From NCBI RefSeq assembly GCF_000717745.1, contig NZ_JOBH01000013.1, positions 1-64,000 on the forward strand: DNA of 64,000 bases, given 5' to 3'. The notes under the pieces are model-generated. The model was given only the letters and a program-made list of their open reading frames with translations. It was not told the origin of the DNA and did not search any database. The stretch comes from Streptomyces violens (GTDB lineage: Bacteria; Actinomycetota; Actinomycetes; Streptomycetales; Streptomycetaceae). The translations under genes were made by a program, and so were the position numbers. This document shows, one piece after another, positions 25,481-33,143 of this stretch (position 1 is the stretch's first letter; each line of letters opens with the position of its first letter).

Positions 25481-26551
25481 TCAGTGATCCCGCCGCGTCA
25501 TCAGCATCGCGAGATCGTGCAATTGCCGGTACACCGACGGTACGGGCTCCGCGCGGGCCAGCGCCCGCATCGCGGCGCCCACCTGCCGCCTGGCCTCCAC
25601 CGCGGTCGCCTCGCGCCCGCCGGCCTCTTCGATCAGCTCGGTGGCCGTCACGATGTCCGCGGCCGACAGCGGCTCCGTACGGTCGTACAGCTCCGCCAGC
25701 CGCCGCCCGGCGGGCCCCGTGTCGGCGAGTGCGACGACCACCGGCAGCGACTTCTTCCGGGCCGCGACGTCCGCGCCCACCGGCTTTCCGCTGCGCAGCG
25801 TGGTGCCCCAGATGCCCAGCAGGTCGTCCACGCACTGGAAGGCGATGCCCAGGTGCCGGCCGAAGTCCCGCAGCCCGGCGGTGCGCGCCTCGGACGCGCC
25901 GGCCAGCAGCGCCCCGAGTGCGCACGCGCAGCCCATCAGTGCGCCCGTCTTCCCGGCCGCCATTTCGAGGTACTCCTCCGCGCGCACCCGGGGCGTGCTC
26001 TCGAAGGCCACGTCCTGGCTCTGGCCGCGCAGCAAGTGGTCCAGCGTGCACGAGAGTTCCTTGGTGGCCGCCGCGGCGTGCGGGGTGGAGTCGGCGGCCA
26101 GTACGGCCAGGGCGCTGATGAGCAGGGCATCACCGGTCAGCACCGCGGCCGGCGTGCCGTACTGCCGCCACACGGCGGGCCGGTGGCGGCGCAGCGGGTC
26201 CGCGTCGATGACGTCGTCGTGCAGCAGTGAGAAGTCGTGTACGAGTTCGACCGCGACGGCCCCCGGGACCACGCTGTCGGCGGGCGCGCCGACGGCCAGC
26301 GCGGACAGGAAGACCAGGGCCGGGCGTACGGCTTTCCCGCCGCGCTCCGTGGCCGGCTCGGCGGCGGCGCTCCCGTCGGCGCCGTTCCAGCCGCGGTGAT
26401 ACCCGGCGACCTCCCGCTGCGGCGCGGGCAGTTCCTCGACGACCCGGCGCAGCGCGGGAGTGACGAGCTCCCGCGCCCACCCGAACAGGGCCGCGTCGGC
26501 GGCAGGCGTGCTCCGGGGCGCGGCGGCGGCCATACTGCTCAGCGCGGACAC
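25481..26551 (-). CDS. Polyprenyl (FPP/GGPP-type) diphosphate synthase
   Basis: Condenses isopentenyl diphosphate with allylic diphosphates to give C15-C25 prenyl diphosphates, cytoplasmic. 356 aa from GTG 26551, which follows a G-rich ACGGGGGG with 5-6 nt spacing; an ATG at 26629 would add 26 residues. First Asp-rich motif LLHDDVIDAD with the downstream RRHRPAVW; GDALLISALAVL; second motif QCVDDLLGIWG, a DDxxG form seen in many Streptomyces family members; KPVGADVAARKKSLPVV. Probably the first gene of an operon with the ABC transporter, opposite the terpene synthase, so a likely precursor supplier. Confidence 0.9.
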   Translation of the reverse strand: MSALSSMAAAAPRSTPAADAALFGWARELVTPALRRVVEELPAPQREVAGYHRGWNGADGSAAAEPATERGGKAVRPALVFLSALAVGAPADSVVPGAVAVELVHDFSLLHDDVIDADPLRRHRPAVWRQYGTPAAVLTGDALLISALAVLAADSTPHAAAATKELSCTLDHLLRGQSQDVAFESTPRVRAEEYLEMAAGKTGALMGCACALGALLAGASEARTAGLRDFGRHLGIAFQCVDDLLGIWGTTLRSGKPVGADVAARKKSLPVVVALADTGPAGRRLAELYDRTEPLSAADIVTATELIEEAGGREATAVEARRQVGAAMRALARAEPVPSVYRQLHDLAMLMTRRDH

Positions 26552-26838
26552 GTACGCCCCCCGTCCGTGGTCGTCGTACAGGGTCCGTCGAACGAGCGCT
26601 GGCGCGTGAAAAGTTCGTATGGCACGCATCCCAGCTAAGCGCGCCCACCCGCGCAAATCCCCCCGCGGCCCGCCCCACCACCCCAAGATCACTGAAGCGG
26701 CGTAAGAACTCCCGCGCCACCGCGCTCATCACACAGTTCCGTCCCTCAACTTCACATGGGCACAAGGAACTTGATAAAACGTTCCGCCGCGCCATTCCCT
26801 CCCCCGGGACGGCCAACGCACTGTCGGCGGTGGTCCCG

Positions 26839-27456
26839 TCAGATCCCGCGCCAGACATTGTCGAAGGCGGCGTCCTCGATGGCCCGCCGCTGCCGCACGG
26901 CCTCCAACTCCCGCAACGCGTCATCGACGACGGCCAGCACGGTCACCACCGCCTCATCGCCCGCACCGCCGCCCGCGCTCGTCGAGTCCCCACCCTTGTC
27001 CTCGCCGATTCCGACGGCCGAGGCGAGAGCCGCGAGGGTGGGCTCACTCGATGCCCACCGGTCCGCCGCCCGGCGGCGCTCGGGCGAATCGACCGGCACC
27101 GCCTGACCGGCCCCGGCGAGCGTCCAACGGCGCCGCTGCCGGGCGACCTGCCCTTCCGCCTCAAGCGCGGCCAGATACGTCGAGTACAGCCCTCGGCCCC
27201 GCCGCCACAGCCACTCCTCGACCGATTCGTAGGGCATCTCCCGAACAAGCGCCGCCGCGGCATCGTCCAACAGCCGGTCCTCTATCGCCGGCCGATACCC
27301 CGGCACGATGTCCTCACCGTCCAGCGCGACGGCCTGGGCGGCCAGCAGATCGATCAACTCGGCCCCCGCCAGCGCCAGCGACAGCTCACCTTGCTGCAGC
27401 GGACGACTGGCCGGCACATCCAGGGCAATGATCACCAGATCCCGTGCTGTGGTCAT
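26839..27456 (-). CDS. GPP34 (GOLPH3/VPS74-like) family protein, second copy
   Basis: 205 aa. The N-terminus TTARDLVIIALDVPASRPLQ, ELSLALAGAELIDLLAAQAVAL and the winged-helix-like WLWRRGRGLYSTYLAALEAEG match the family and parallel the protein at 13017-13778, though identity is low. The internal ATG at 27456 has GGAG 6 nt upstream and is preferred over the ATG at 27468. Function in bacteria undefined. It lies downstream of the tRNA-Arg gene, separated by a strong bidirectional hairpin. Confidence 0.82.
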   Translation of the reverse strand: MTTARDLVIIALDVPASRPLQQGELSLALAGAELIDLLAAQAVALDGEDIVPGYRPAIEDRLLDDAAAALVREMPYESVEEWLWRRGRGLYSTYLAALEAEGQVARQRRRWTLAGAGQAVPVDSPERRRAADRWASSEPTLAALASAVGIGEDKGGDSTSAGGGAGDEAVVTVLAVVDDALRELEAVRQRRAIEDAAFDNVWRGI

Positions 27457-27522
27457 GGACAACTCCATCCCAAACGCACTCGTAACCCAACGACTGCCGA
27501 CCCGCCCAGGCTAGACAACAAA

Positions 27523-27557
27523 GGCCAGTTCAGAGGTTGAACACCTCTGAACTGGCC
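27523..27557. terminator. 15-bp perfect hairpin with T-rich flanks on both strands
   Basis: GGCCAGTTCAGAGGT (27523-27537) pairs perfectly with ACCTCTGAACTGGCC (27543-27557), loop TGAAC. Plus-strand TTTCTTC and minus-strand TTTGTTGTCT follow. Eleven bases beyond the tRNA 3' end, so it is the tRNA-Arg terminator. Confidence 0.93.
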
Positions 27558-27567
27558 TTTCTTCGCG

Positions 27568-27640
27568 TGCCCCCGGCAGGATTCGAACCTGCGACACCCG
27601 CTTTAGGAGAGCGGTGCTCTATCCCCTGAGCTACGGAGGC
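27568..27640 (-). tRNA. tRNA-Arg (anticodon CCT)
   Basis: 73 nt. Acceptor stem GCCTCCG pairs with CGGGGGC (one G-T pair), discriminator A. D-arm TAGCTCAGGGGATAGAGC. Anticodon stem CCGCT/AGCGG with loop CTCCTAA gives anticodon CCT, reading AGG. T-arm GCAGGTTCGAATCCTGC. The 3' CCA is not encoded. No integrase or duplicated 3' end was seen nearby. Confidence 0.97.
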
Positions 27641-27771
27641 GGGGCGGTCAGCGGTGGTGCGGTGCCCGGGTGGGTGGGCGGTGCGTGCACCATCGGCCGG
27701 CCGTGAACAGGGTAGCGGATGGGGTCGTGCCCGGTCTCGCCACTGGGTGATCAAGCCTTGTGGTCGGTGGC

Positions 27772-28074
27772 TCAGGTGGGGAAGTTCCAGCTGATGGTGC
27801 CGTCGGCGGTGACCAGGGCGGCCAGGACGACGAGGTCGGCGAGGCCCAGGGTCATGCCGAGGAGGGCGCGGCCGCGGCGGTCGGTGCCTCGGAAGAGGGC
27901 GAGGGCCCCCAGGGTCAGCGAGAGCGGGCCCAGGATGACGTTCATGACGAGCAGGCCCACCAGGCCCAGGACGAAGGAGGCCACGGCCATGCCGTCGGCC
28001 TGGTTTCCCTTGCGGCGGCTCTCAGTACGCGAGGTGGTCTCGGTCTCGTACGTGCGGTGGGTGAGCGTGGTCAT
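27772..28074 (-). CDS. DUF4190-type small membrane protein
   Basis: 100 aa with two transmembrane helices (ADGMAVASFVLGLVGLLVMN and a later LGMTLGLADLVVLAALV) joined by the Leu/Gly-rich ILGPLSLTLGALALFRG, the DUF4190 pattern. The ATG at 28074 overlaps the stop of the upstream small ORF as ATGA, so it is translationally coupled to it. The C-terminus DGTISWNFPT is probably extracellular. Function unknown; candidate target of the divergent TetR gene. Confidence 0.82.
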   Translation of the reverse strand: MTTLTHRTYETETTSRTESRRKGNQADGMAVASFVLGLVGLLVMNVILGPLSLTLGALALFRGTDRRGRALLGMTLGLADLVVLAALVTADGTISWNFPT

Positions 28075-28229
28075 CGACGGGCCCCCTTCGTGCGGTACTC
28101 GCGGATGGCGAAGATCAGCAGCCAGACGGCGATCGCGGCGGCCGCGGTCAGTGTCGCGTCGAGCGGGAGGTGTGCCGCGGTGCCCAGCAGGACTCCCAGG
28201 AGGAGCAAGGCTGCGACGAGGAAGATCAT
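28071..28229 (-). CDS. 52-aa small membrane protein coupled to the DUF4190 gene
   Basis: Starts at ATG 28229 after GGAAGGG with 6-nt spacing and reads MIFLVAALLLLGVLLGTAAH, then a short loop, a second hydrophobic helix (AAAAIAVWLLIFAI) and a basic tail REYRTKGARR. The stop TGA (28071-28073) shares bases with the ATG of the downstream gene. Two-helix hairpin proteins of this type are widespread in Streptomyces as hypothetical proteins. First gene of a two-gene operon whose promoter faces the TetR gene. Confidence 0.82.
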   Translation of the reverse strand: MIFLVAALLLLGVLLGTAAHLPLDATLTAAAAIAVWLLIFAIREYRTKGARR

Positions 28230-28274
28230 TTCTGGCCCTTCCGGGTGAGGTGAGTGGCCTTGATCGACGGTTAG

Positions 28275-28302
28275 GTGAACAGTTGGTGTGACAGTTGTTC
28301 AC
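28275..28302. promoter_or_regulatory. Probable TetR operator between divergent genes
   Basis: GTGAACA (28275-28281) and TGTTCAC (28296-28302) form a perfect 7-bp inverted repeat with a 14-bp spacer. Inside it, ACAGTTG occurs twice, 12 bp apart. Position between the TetR gene (28368, plus) and the small membrane-protein operon (28229, minus) fits autoregulation and control of the operon. Confidence 0.55.
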
Positions 28303-28367
28303 TGACTTACGAGTCTAGCGCGACCCCGGGGTGGATCGTGTCGGAGAACGGATGTTTACTGAATGGC

Positions 28368-28997
28368 ATGAGTCACACCATCGGCGTCCGGCAGGCCCAG
28401 AAGCAGAAGACCCGGCAGGCGCTCCTCGATGCCGGGCTGCGGCTGCTGGCGGAGCAGAGCCTGAGCAGCCTCGGGCTGCGCGAGGTGACGCGGATGGTGG
28501 GGGTGGCGCCGGCGGCGTTCTACCGGCACTTCCGGGACATCCCCGACCTGGGCGTCGCGCTGGTCGAGGAGTCGCTCGGCAGCCTGCACGTCGTGATCCG
28601 CGCGATCCTTGCCGAGCAGCCCGGTGCCGAGGAGCGCATCGACCGTACGGTCGCGGTCGTCGAGCAGTACGTACGGGAGAACCCGGCGCACGTCCGGTTC
28701 ATCGCGCGGGAGCGGCACGGGGGCGTGCGCGCCGTGCGGAAGGCGATAGCCGCCGAACTGGCGCGGTTCGCCGCGGAGGTGGCGGCGGGGCTCCGGGAGC
28801 AGCCGGTGTCGGACGCCTGGAGCGACGACGACGTGCTCATGCTCGCCGAGATGTACGTCGATCATCTGGTGATGACCGCGTCGGCGATCCTGGATGCCGC
28901 GGATGATGATGACGCGGTGGCTTGTGACCGGATCGCTGAGCGAGCCCGCAGGCAACTCCGGCTCATTAGTTTGGGGCGGTTGCACTGGACGGATTGA
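28368..28997 (+). CDS. TetR-family transcriptional regulator
   Basis: 209 aa. The N-terminal DNA-binding domain (about 8-60) has TRQALLDAGLRLLAEQSLSS and the recognition helix region VAPAAFYRHFRDIPDLGVAL; the rest is a helical ligand domain with an acidic end (AADDDDAVACDR). The N-terminal sequence and length recall the FabR/FadR-like TetR subgroup linked to fatty-acid control, but no lipid gene lies next to it. The ATG at 28368 lacks a strong ribosome-binding site. It likely represses itself and the divergent small membrane-protein operon through the dyad at 28275-28302. Confidence 0.88.
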   Translation: MSHTIGVRQAQKQKTRQALLDAGLRLLAEQSLSSLGLREVTRMVGVAPAAFYRHFRDIPDLGVALVEESLGSLHVVIRAILAEQPGAEERIDRTVAVVEQYVRENPAHVRFIARERHGGVRAVRKAIAAELARFAAEVAAGLREQPVSDAWSDDDVLMLAEMYVDHLVMTASAILDAADDDDAVACDRIAERARRQLRLISLGRLHWTD

Positions 28998-29042
28998 GGG
29001 ACGACGGCGAGCGAATGAAGTCTCCTGGCGCCCTCAGTGCCC

Positions 29043-30476
29043 TCAGTCCCGTTTCGGTGTCGTGATGCGTACTCGGAAGGTGTCCGAGGAGGGGGGCTCC
29101 TGGACCGAGACCGTGATGCCGGCCGCGCGGAAGGTCTGGCCGGGGCGGTACGTGGCGTCGGTCAGGCCCGCGCGGACGTTCGGGTCCTTGCGGTAGCAGC
29201 CGGCGCTCTTCGGGGTGGCGTCGGAGACGCGTACCGGGCCCCTGCCCGAAGGGGTGTCGGTGGAGACGCGGTAGATCAGGACGCCCGGGCGGCACGCGGT
29301 CGGGTCGAGCGGGCCGGTGCGGCGGGCCTCCACGACGTACGCGCGGTACCGGGAGACCGGGACGACCGCAATCTTTTTGCCGCCGGGTACGGCGGCCGGG
29401 GTGAGCCGGTGCGTGGTGACCGAGCCGGGGCTGCGTACGCAGTCCACCTGATCCGGGGCCAGCCAGCCGAGCTTCCACTTGTGCCAGCCCAGGAAGTCGT
29501 TCTCCGGGCCCCAGTCGACGTCCATGGGGTCCCAGTGGCCCACCGGGTGCGGATCGGCGCGCCCGTCGGTGAAGTACAGGTCCGGCAGGCCGAAGGAGTG
29601 GGCGTTCTCGTGGTTGAGGACGCGGTAGGCGCTCGGGCCGGTCTGCCGGCTCCAGATGAACGAGATGTTCTTGAGCTGCGTACCGTCGCCCGTCCGCAGG
29701 CCCAGCGGGCCGCCGCTGAAGGTGACGGACCAGACGTTCCGGGTCGCGGGCGGGCCGGCGTTCGGTGTGACCAGGACGTTGACCAGGTCGTAGGCGCGGA
29801 AGTCCACGTTGCGGTCGACGGCGCGCACGATCTCCTTCGCCACCGCGTAATAGCCGTTCTTCGAGGCGGGGTTGAAGGAGGTGCCGCGCCCGATGTCGTA
29901 CGAGGCCAGCGGGCGGGACATCCGTATCCACTTCAGGACGGGTGTCGAGCGGTAGTCGAGCTTGCCGTAGGAGCTCTGGCGGAAGAAGCGCGGGACGGCC
30001 GGGAAGAACTCGCCGTAGCGGGCGCGGGGGCTTATTCCGGCGCGTACGTCGGGGAAGTCGATGAGCACCGTGAGGGCCCGTACGCGGCCGGTGGCGCGCG
30101 TGAAGCCGCGGGGAGTCGCGGCCGCCTCCGATACGCCGGTGAGGGTGCCGGGGAAAGCGCCGGGGAGGGCGCAGGGGCCGGAGGGGAGGGCCGCGGAGGG
30201 GGCGCGAGGGGAGCGCGTCGGCGAGCTCGCGGGGGAGTGCGGGGGAGGCGCTGAGGAAGACGTCTCGTGCGCGGGTGTCCCCGCCTTCGTGCCCGTCGGG
30301 TGGGGAGCGGGGGCGTCCGTCCGGTCCCGGGTGTCCGGGGGCGGGGAGGTGGCAGGCCGGCTGTCGCCGTGCCGGGCGGTGCCGGCGGGGCGGGGCGCGG
30401 CGGTGTTGAGCGCCGGTACGGCCAGCGTGGCCGCCAGCGCCGTGGTCGCGAGCAGGGCGGACGGTATCTGCCTCAT
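29043..30476 (-). CDS. Secreted M6-type (immune-inhibitor-A-like) zinc metalloprotease
   Basis: 477 aa. N-terminal signal peptide (MRQIPSALLATTALAATLAV, cleavage near LNTAAP) followed by about 75 residues of Pro/Ser/Thr/Arg low-complexity sequence, then the catalytic region. Zinc site H-E-N-A-H followed by SFGLPDLYF, the M6 pattern HExxH-x-LGLPDLY with Phe for Leu. MDVDWGPENDFLGWHKWKLGWL is also typical of M6 relatives. Probably an extracellular protease or a surface variant; substrate unknown. Divergent from the TetR gene at 30742, with a 23-bp inverted repeat between them. Confidence 0.85.
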   Translation of the reverse strand: MRQIPSALLATTALAATLAVPALNTAAPRPAGTARHGDSRPATSPPPDTRDRTDAPAPHPTGTKAGTPAHETSSSAPPPHSPASSPTRSPRAPSAALPSGPCALPGAFPGTLTGVSEAAATPRGFTRATGRVRALTVLIDFPDVRAGISPRARYGEFFPAVPRFFRQSSYGKLDYRSTPVLKWIRMSRPLASYDIGRGTSFNPASKNGYYAVAKEIVRAVDRNVDFRAYDLVNVLVTPNAGPPATRNVWSVTFSGGPLGLRTGDGTQLKNISFIWSRQTGPSAYRVLNHENAHSFGLPDLYFTDGRADPHPVGHWDPMDVDWGPENDFLGWHKWKLGWLAPDQVDCVRSPGSVTTHRLTPAAVPGGKKIAVVPVSRYRAYVVEARRTGPLDPTACRPGVLIYRVSTDTPSGRGPVRVSDATPKSAGCYRKDPNVRAGLTDATYRPGQTFRAAGITVSVQEPPSSDTFRVRITTPKRD

Positions 30477-30593
30477 GTGCTCACCCTGGGACGGCGGGCG
30501 GCGGCCTGCCCGTCGGGTTACGTCATCCGGTGACGGGGGTGGATTTCGCGGGGGCGAGGGTGAGTGACGCAGGTCACAAGGGGTGAGGGAAAT

Positions 30594-30656
30594 AACCGGG
30601 GAGCGGGTCCCCGTTTAACCAGGCGTCCGAGCGAAACGGGGACCCGCTCCCCGGTT
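30594..30656. promoter_or_regulatory. 23-bp perfect inverted repeat between divergent protease and TetR genes
   Basis: Left arm 30594-30616 and right arm 30634-30656 are exact reverse complements with a 17-nt spacer. Each arm contains a smaller dyad: GGGGAGCGGGTCCCC at 30598-30612 and GGGGACCCGCTCCCC at 30638-30652, so GGGGA-N5-TCCCC occurs twice, 40 bp centre to centre. No gene ends here, so a terminator is unlikely; a double operator for the TetR protein encoded at 30742 is the simplest reading. Confidence 0.6.
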
Positions 30657-30741
30657 TCGCCCCGCAGGCCAGGAAGTACCCGTAAGACAGGCCGCAAGAG
30701 GCCGTAAGAGCTCCGCAAGCACCCGGAGGGAGTGAGCCGAC

Positions 30742-31395
30742 GTGACCGTCACCCCGACCCCCGCCGCCAAGGCGGCCCAGCCCCGACTGCGGGCCGATGC
30801 GCAGCGCAACCGGGAGCGGATCGTCGCGGCCGCTCGCGAGATCATGGTCGAGCACGGGGCCGCTGTCCCGCTCGACGAGGTCGCCCGCCGGGCCGGCGTC
30901 GGCAACGCCACCCTCTACCGGCACTTCCCGGACCGCGCCGACCTGATCCACCACGTCACGCTCTCCGTCATGGACCGCACGGCGGACCGTGCGGAGCGCG
31001 CGCTCGCGGCGGAGGGCGACGCGTTCCAGGCGCTCCGGGTCTTCGTGCACGCCGCCGTCGAGGAGCGCATCGGAGCGCTCTGTCCGCTCCTCTCCGACGG
31101 CGTCGACAAGGACCACCCCGACCTGCTCGCCGCGCGGGACCGCCTGGAGCGGGCCGTCGAGGCCCTCATGGGTGCCGCGCGCGAGAGCGGCCGACTGCGC
31201 ACCGACATCGCCGTCGGTGACCTGATGGTCGCGATCACCCAGCTCACGCGGCCGCTGCCAGGGTCCGGCTGCGTCGACTTCGACCGCTTCGTGCACCGCC
31301 ATCTCCAGCTGTTCCTGGACGGCCTGATGGCGCCCGCGCGCTCCGAACTCCCGGGGTGTGCGGCCACGTTGGAGGACCTCCGGCAAGGTCGGTGA
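30742..31395 (+). CDS. TetR/AcrR-family regulator, probable repressor of the adjacent exporter
   Basis: 217 aa. DNA-binding domain about 15-65 with RERIVAAAREIMVEHGAAVP and the recognition helix VGNATLYRHFPDRADLI; the remainder is a helical effector domain (ALMGAARESGRLRTDI, LITQ-type helices) common in regulators of DHA2 exporters. GTG 30742 with GGAGG about 13 nt upstream. Co-directional with the exporter gene 140 bases downstream, which is the usual arrangement for a drug-sensing repressor and its pump. Confidence 0.9.
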   Translation: MTVTPTPAAKAAQPRLRADAQRNRERIVAAAREIMVEHGAAVPLDEVARRAGVGNATLYRHFPDRADLIHHVTLSVMDRTADRAERALAAEGDAFQALRVFVHAAVEERIGALCPLLSDGVDKDHPDLLAARDRLERAVEALMGAARESGRLRTDIAVGDLMVAITQLTRPLPGSGCVDFDRFVHRHLQLFLDGLMAPARSELPGCAATLEDLRQGR

Positions 31396-31434
31396 CCCTC
31401 TGCGTGCCGCCCGGCGCGGCCGCCGACCCGCACC

Positions 31435-31490
31435 TCGTACTGCGTAACGCGTAACTCGTAATCCGCACTCCGCACTCCGTACTCCGTAAC
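31435..31490. repeat. Eight tandem heptamers between tetR and exporter genes
   Basis: Contiguous 7-bp units: TCGTACT, GCGTAAC, GCGTAAC, TCGTAAT, CCGCACT, CCGCACT, CCGTACT, CCGTAAC. Consensus N-CG-T/C-A-C/A-T/C. The array is 56 bp, unit length constant with no indel, lying 40 bases after the tetR stop and 45 bases before the exporter ATG. Could be a protein-binding array or a recent slippage product. Confidence 0.75.
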
Positions 31491-31535
31491 CGTCCCCGGA
31501 TCTTTTTCTCTCCGCATCACTAGGTGGGCCCGCTC

Positions 31536-33062
31536 ATGCCTGAAACAGTCAAGAACATCCCAAATGTCGACCCGAGACGCTGGAAAGCGCTCATATTCAT
31601 CGCCCTCGCCCAGCTCATGGTCGTGCTCGACGCGACGATCGTGAACATCGCGCTGCCCTCCGCCCAAGCGGACCTCGGGATCTCCGACGGGAACCGGCAG
31701 TGGGTCATCACCGCGTACGCCCTCGCCTTCGGCGGGCTGCTGCTCTTCGGGGGCCGCGTCGCCGACCTCTGGGGCCGTCGGCGCACCTTCGTCATCGGCC
31801 TGATCGGCTTCGCCCTCGCCTCCGCGCTCGGCGGTGCCGCGGGCAGCGCCGGGATGCTGCTCGGCGCCCGCGCGCTGCAGGGCGTGTTCGGCGCGCTGCT
31901 CGCCCCGGCCGCGCTCTCGCTGCTCGCGGTGACCTTCACCGAGGCGCGCGAACGTGCCAAGGCGTTCGGCATCTTCGGTGCCATCGCCGGTGGCGGCGGC
32001 GCCGTCGGGCTGATCCTCGGCGGCGTGCTGACCGAGTACCTGGACTGGCGCTGGACCTTCTTCGTGAACATCCCCTTCGCCGTGGTCGCGGCGGCCGGCG
32101 CGCTGCTGGTCATCCGGGAGCCCGCGGAAGGCCGTAACTCCTCCCGCCTCGACGTGCCCGGCGTCCTCCTCGCCACGGCCGGACTGGTCTCGCTGGTGTA
32201 CGCGTTCACGCGTGCTGAGTCCGACGGCTGGAGTGCCACCCCGACCATCGGCCTCTTCGTGGCGGCCGTCGTGCTGCTGCTGGCCTTCGTGGTCGTGGAG
32301 TCGCGGGTGAAGGCGCCGCTGCTGCCGCTGCGCGTGGTCACCGACCGCAACCGCGGTGGCGTCTACGCCTCGCTCGGCCTCGCCGTGATCGGCATGTTCG
32401 GTCTCTTCCTCTTCCTGACCTACTACTTGCAGATCGTGAAGGGGTACACGCCGGTCGCGACCGGTCTGGCCTTCCTTCCGATGATCGCGGGCATGATCAC
32501 CGGCTCGACGCAGATCGGTGCCCGGCTGATGACCCGGGTCCGGCCGCGGCTCCTGATGGCCCCCGGCTTCCTGCTGGCCGCGATCGGCATGCTGTCGCTG
32601 ACCCGGATCGACCTGGACACGTCCTACCCGGCGCTGATCCTGCCCTCGTTCCTGCTGCTCGGCCTCGGTATGGGCACGGCCTTCATGCCGGCCATGTCGC
32701 TGGCCACGCACGGGGTGCAGCCGCAGGACGCCGGTGTGGCGTCGGCGATGGTCAACACCTCGCAGCAGGTGGGCGGCGCGATCGGTACGGCGCTGCTGAA
32801 CACCATCGCGGCCGGCGCGACCGCGGCGTACGCGACGGCGCACGCGGCCGGTGCACGCTCCGCCGACGTCCTCAAGCTGCAGTCGATGGTGCACGGCTAC
32901 ACGACCGCCATCTGGTGGGCGGCGGGCATCCTGCTCCTCGCGGCGGCGATCGCGTTCGTCTTCGTCACCACGGGGCGGCCCGGTGCCGGTACGCCGGTGG
33001 CGAGCTCGGCGGACGGTACGGGCGCGGCCGAGGACGTGCCGGTACCGGTGATGGCGCACTGA
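31536..33062 (+). CDS. DHA2-family (EmrB/QacA) drug:H+ exporter
   Basis: Multidrug efflux pump of the major facilitator superfamily, 508 aa with 14 predicted transmembrane segments. Motif D1-like LMVVLDATIVNIALPSAQ in TM1, motif A GGRVADLWGRRRTF, motif C in TM5 (AIAGGGGAVGLILGGVLTEY), then WRWTFFVNIPFA. The ATG at 31536 follows AGGTGGG; the GTG at 31524 is less well placed. Likely repressed by the upstream TetR protein. Substrate unpredictable. Confidence 0.93.
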   Translation: MPETVKNIPNVDPRRWKALIFIALAQLMVVLDATIVNIALPSAQADLGISDGNRQWVITAYALAFGGLLLFGGRVADLWGRRRTFVIGLIGFALASALGGAAGSAGMLLGARALQGVFGALLAPAALSLLAVTFTEARERAKAFGIFGAIAGGGGAVGLILGGVLTEYLDWRWTFFVNIPFAVVAAAGALLVIREPAEGRNSSRLDVPGVLLATAGLVSLVYAFTRAESDGWSATPTIGLFVAAVVLLLAFVVVESRVKAPLLPLRVVTDRNRGGVYASLGLAVIGMFGLFLFLTYYLQIVKGYTPVATGLAFLPMIAGMITGSTQIGARLMTRVRPRLLMAPGFLLAAIGMLSLTRIDLDTSYPALILPSFLLLGLGMGTAFMPAMSLATHGVQPQDAGVASAMVNTSQQVGGAIGTALLNTIAAGATAAYATAHAAGARSADVLKLQSMVHGYTTAIWWAAGILLLAAAIAFVFVTTGRPGAGTPVASSADGTGAAEDVPVPVMAH

Positions 33063-33074
33063 CGCAGACGTGAA

Positions 33075-33103
33075 GAAGGGGCGCTCCCGAGGGGCGCCCC
33101 TTC
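33075..33103. terminator. Hairpin terminator between convergent exporter and MarR genes
   Basis: GAAGGGGCGC (33075-33084) pairs with GCGCCCCTTC (33094-33103), loop 9 nt, starting 12 bases after the exporter stop. Confidence 0.8.
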
Positions 33104-33143
33104 CGCGTGCTCCGCGTGCGCTCTGCCGCCCGCTACGCGGTGC

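Noticed and set aside
25830..25850. Degenerate second Asp-rich motif (DDLLG) as evidence that the prenyl synthase is inactive
   Set aside because: The DDxxG form is common in active Streptomyces homologues as I remember them, so it is not diagnostic.
27523..27640. tRNA-Arg as an integration site of a mobile element
   Set aside because: No integrase, excisionase or duplicate of the tRNA 3' end, and flanking genes are chromosomal.
31435..31490. Heptamers as SARP regulator binding sites
   Set aside because: SARP sites are heptamers repeated every 11 bp with 4-bp gaps; here units are contiguous, and there is no SARP gene.
30915..33059. Long minus-strand frame over tetR and the DHA2 exporter
   Set aside because: Arg/Gly/His-rich nonsense with no coding features; sense genes have clear motifs.
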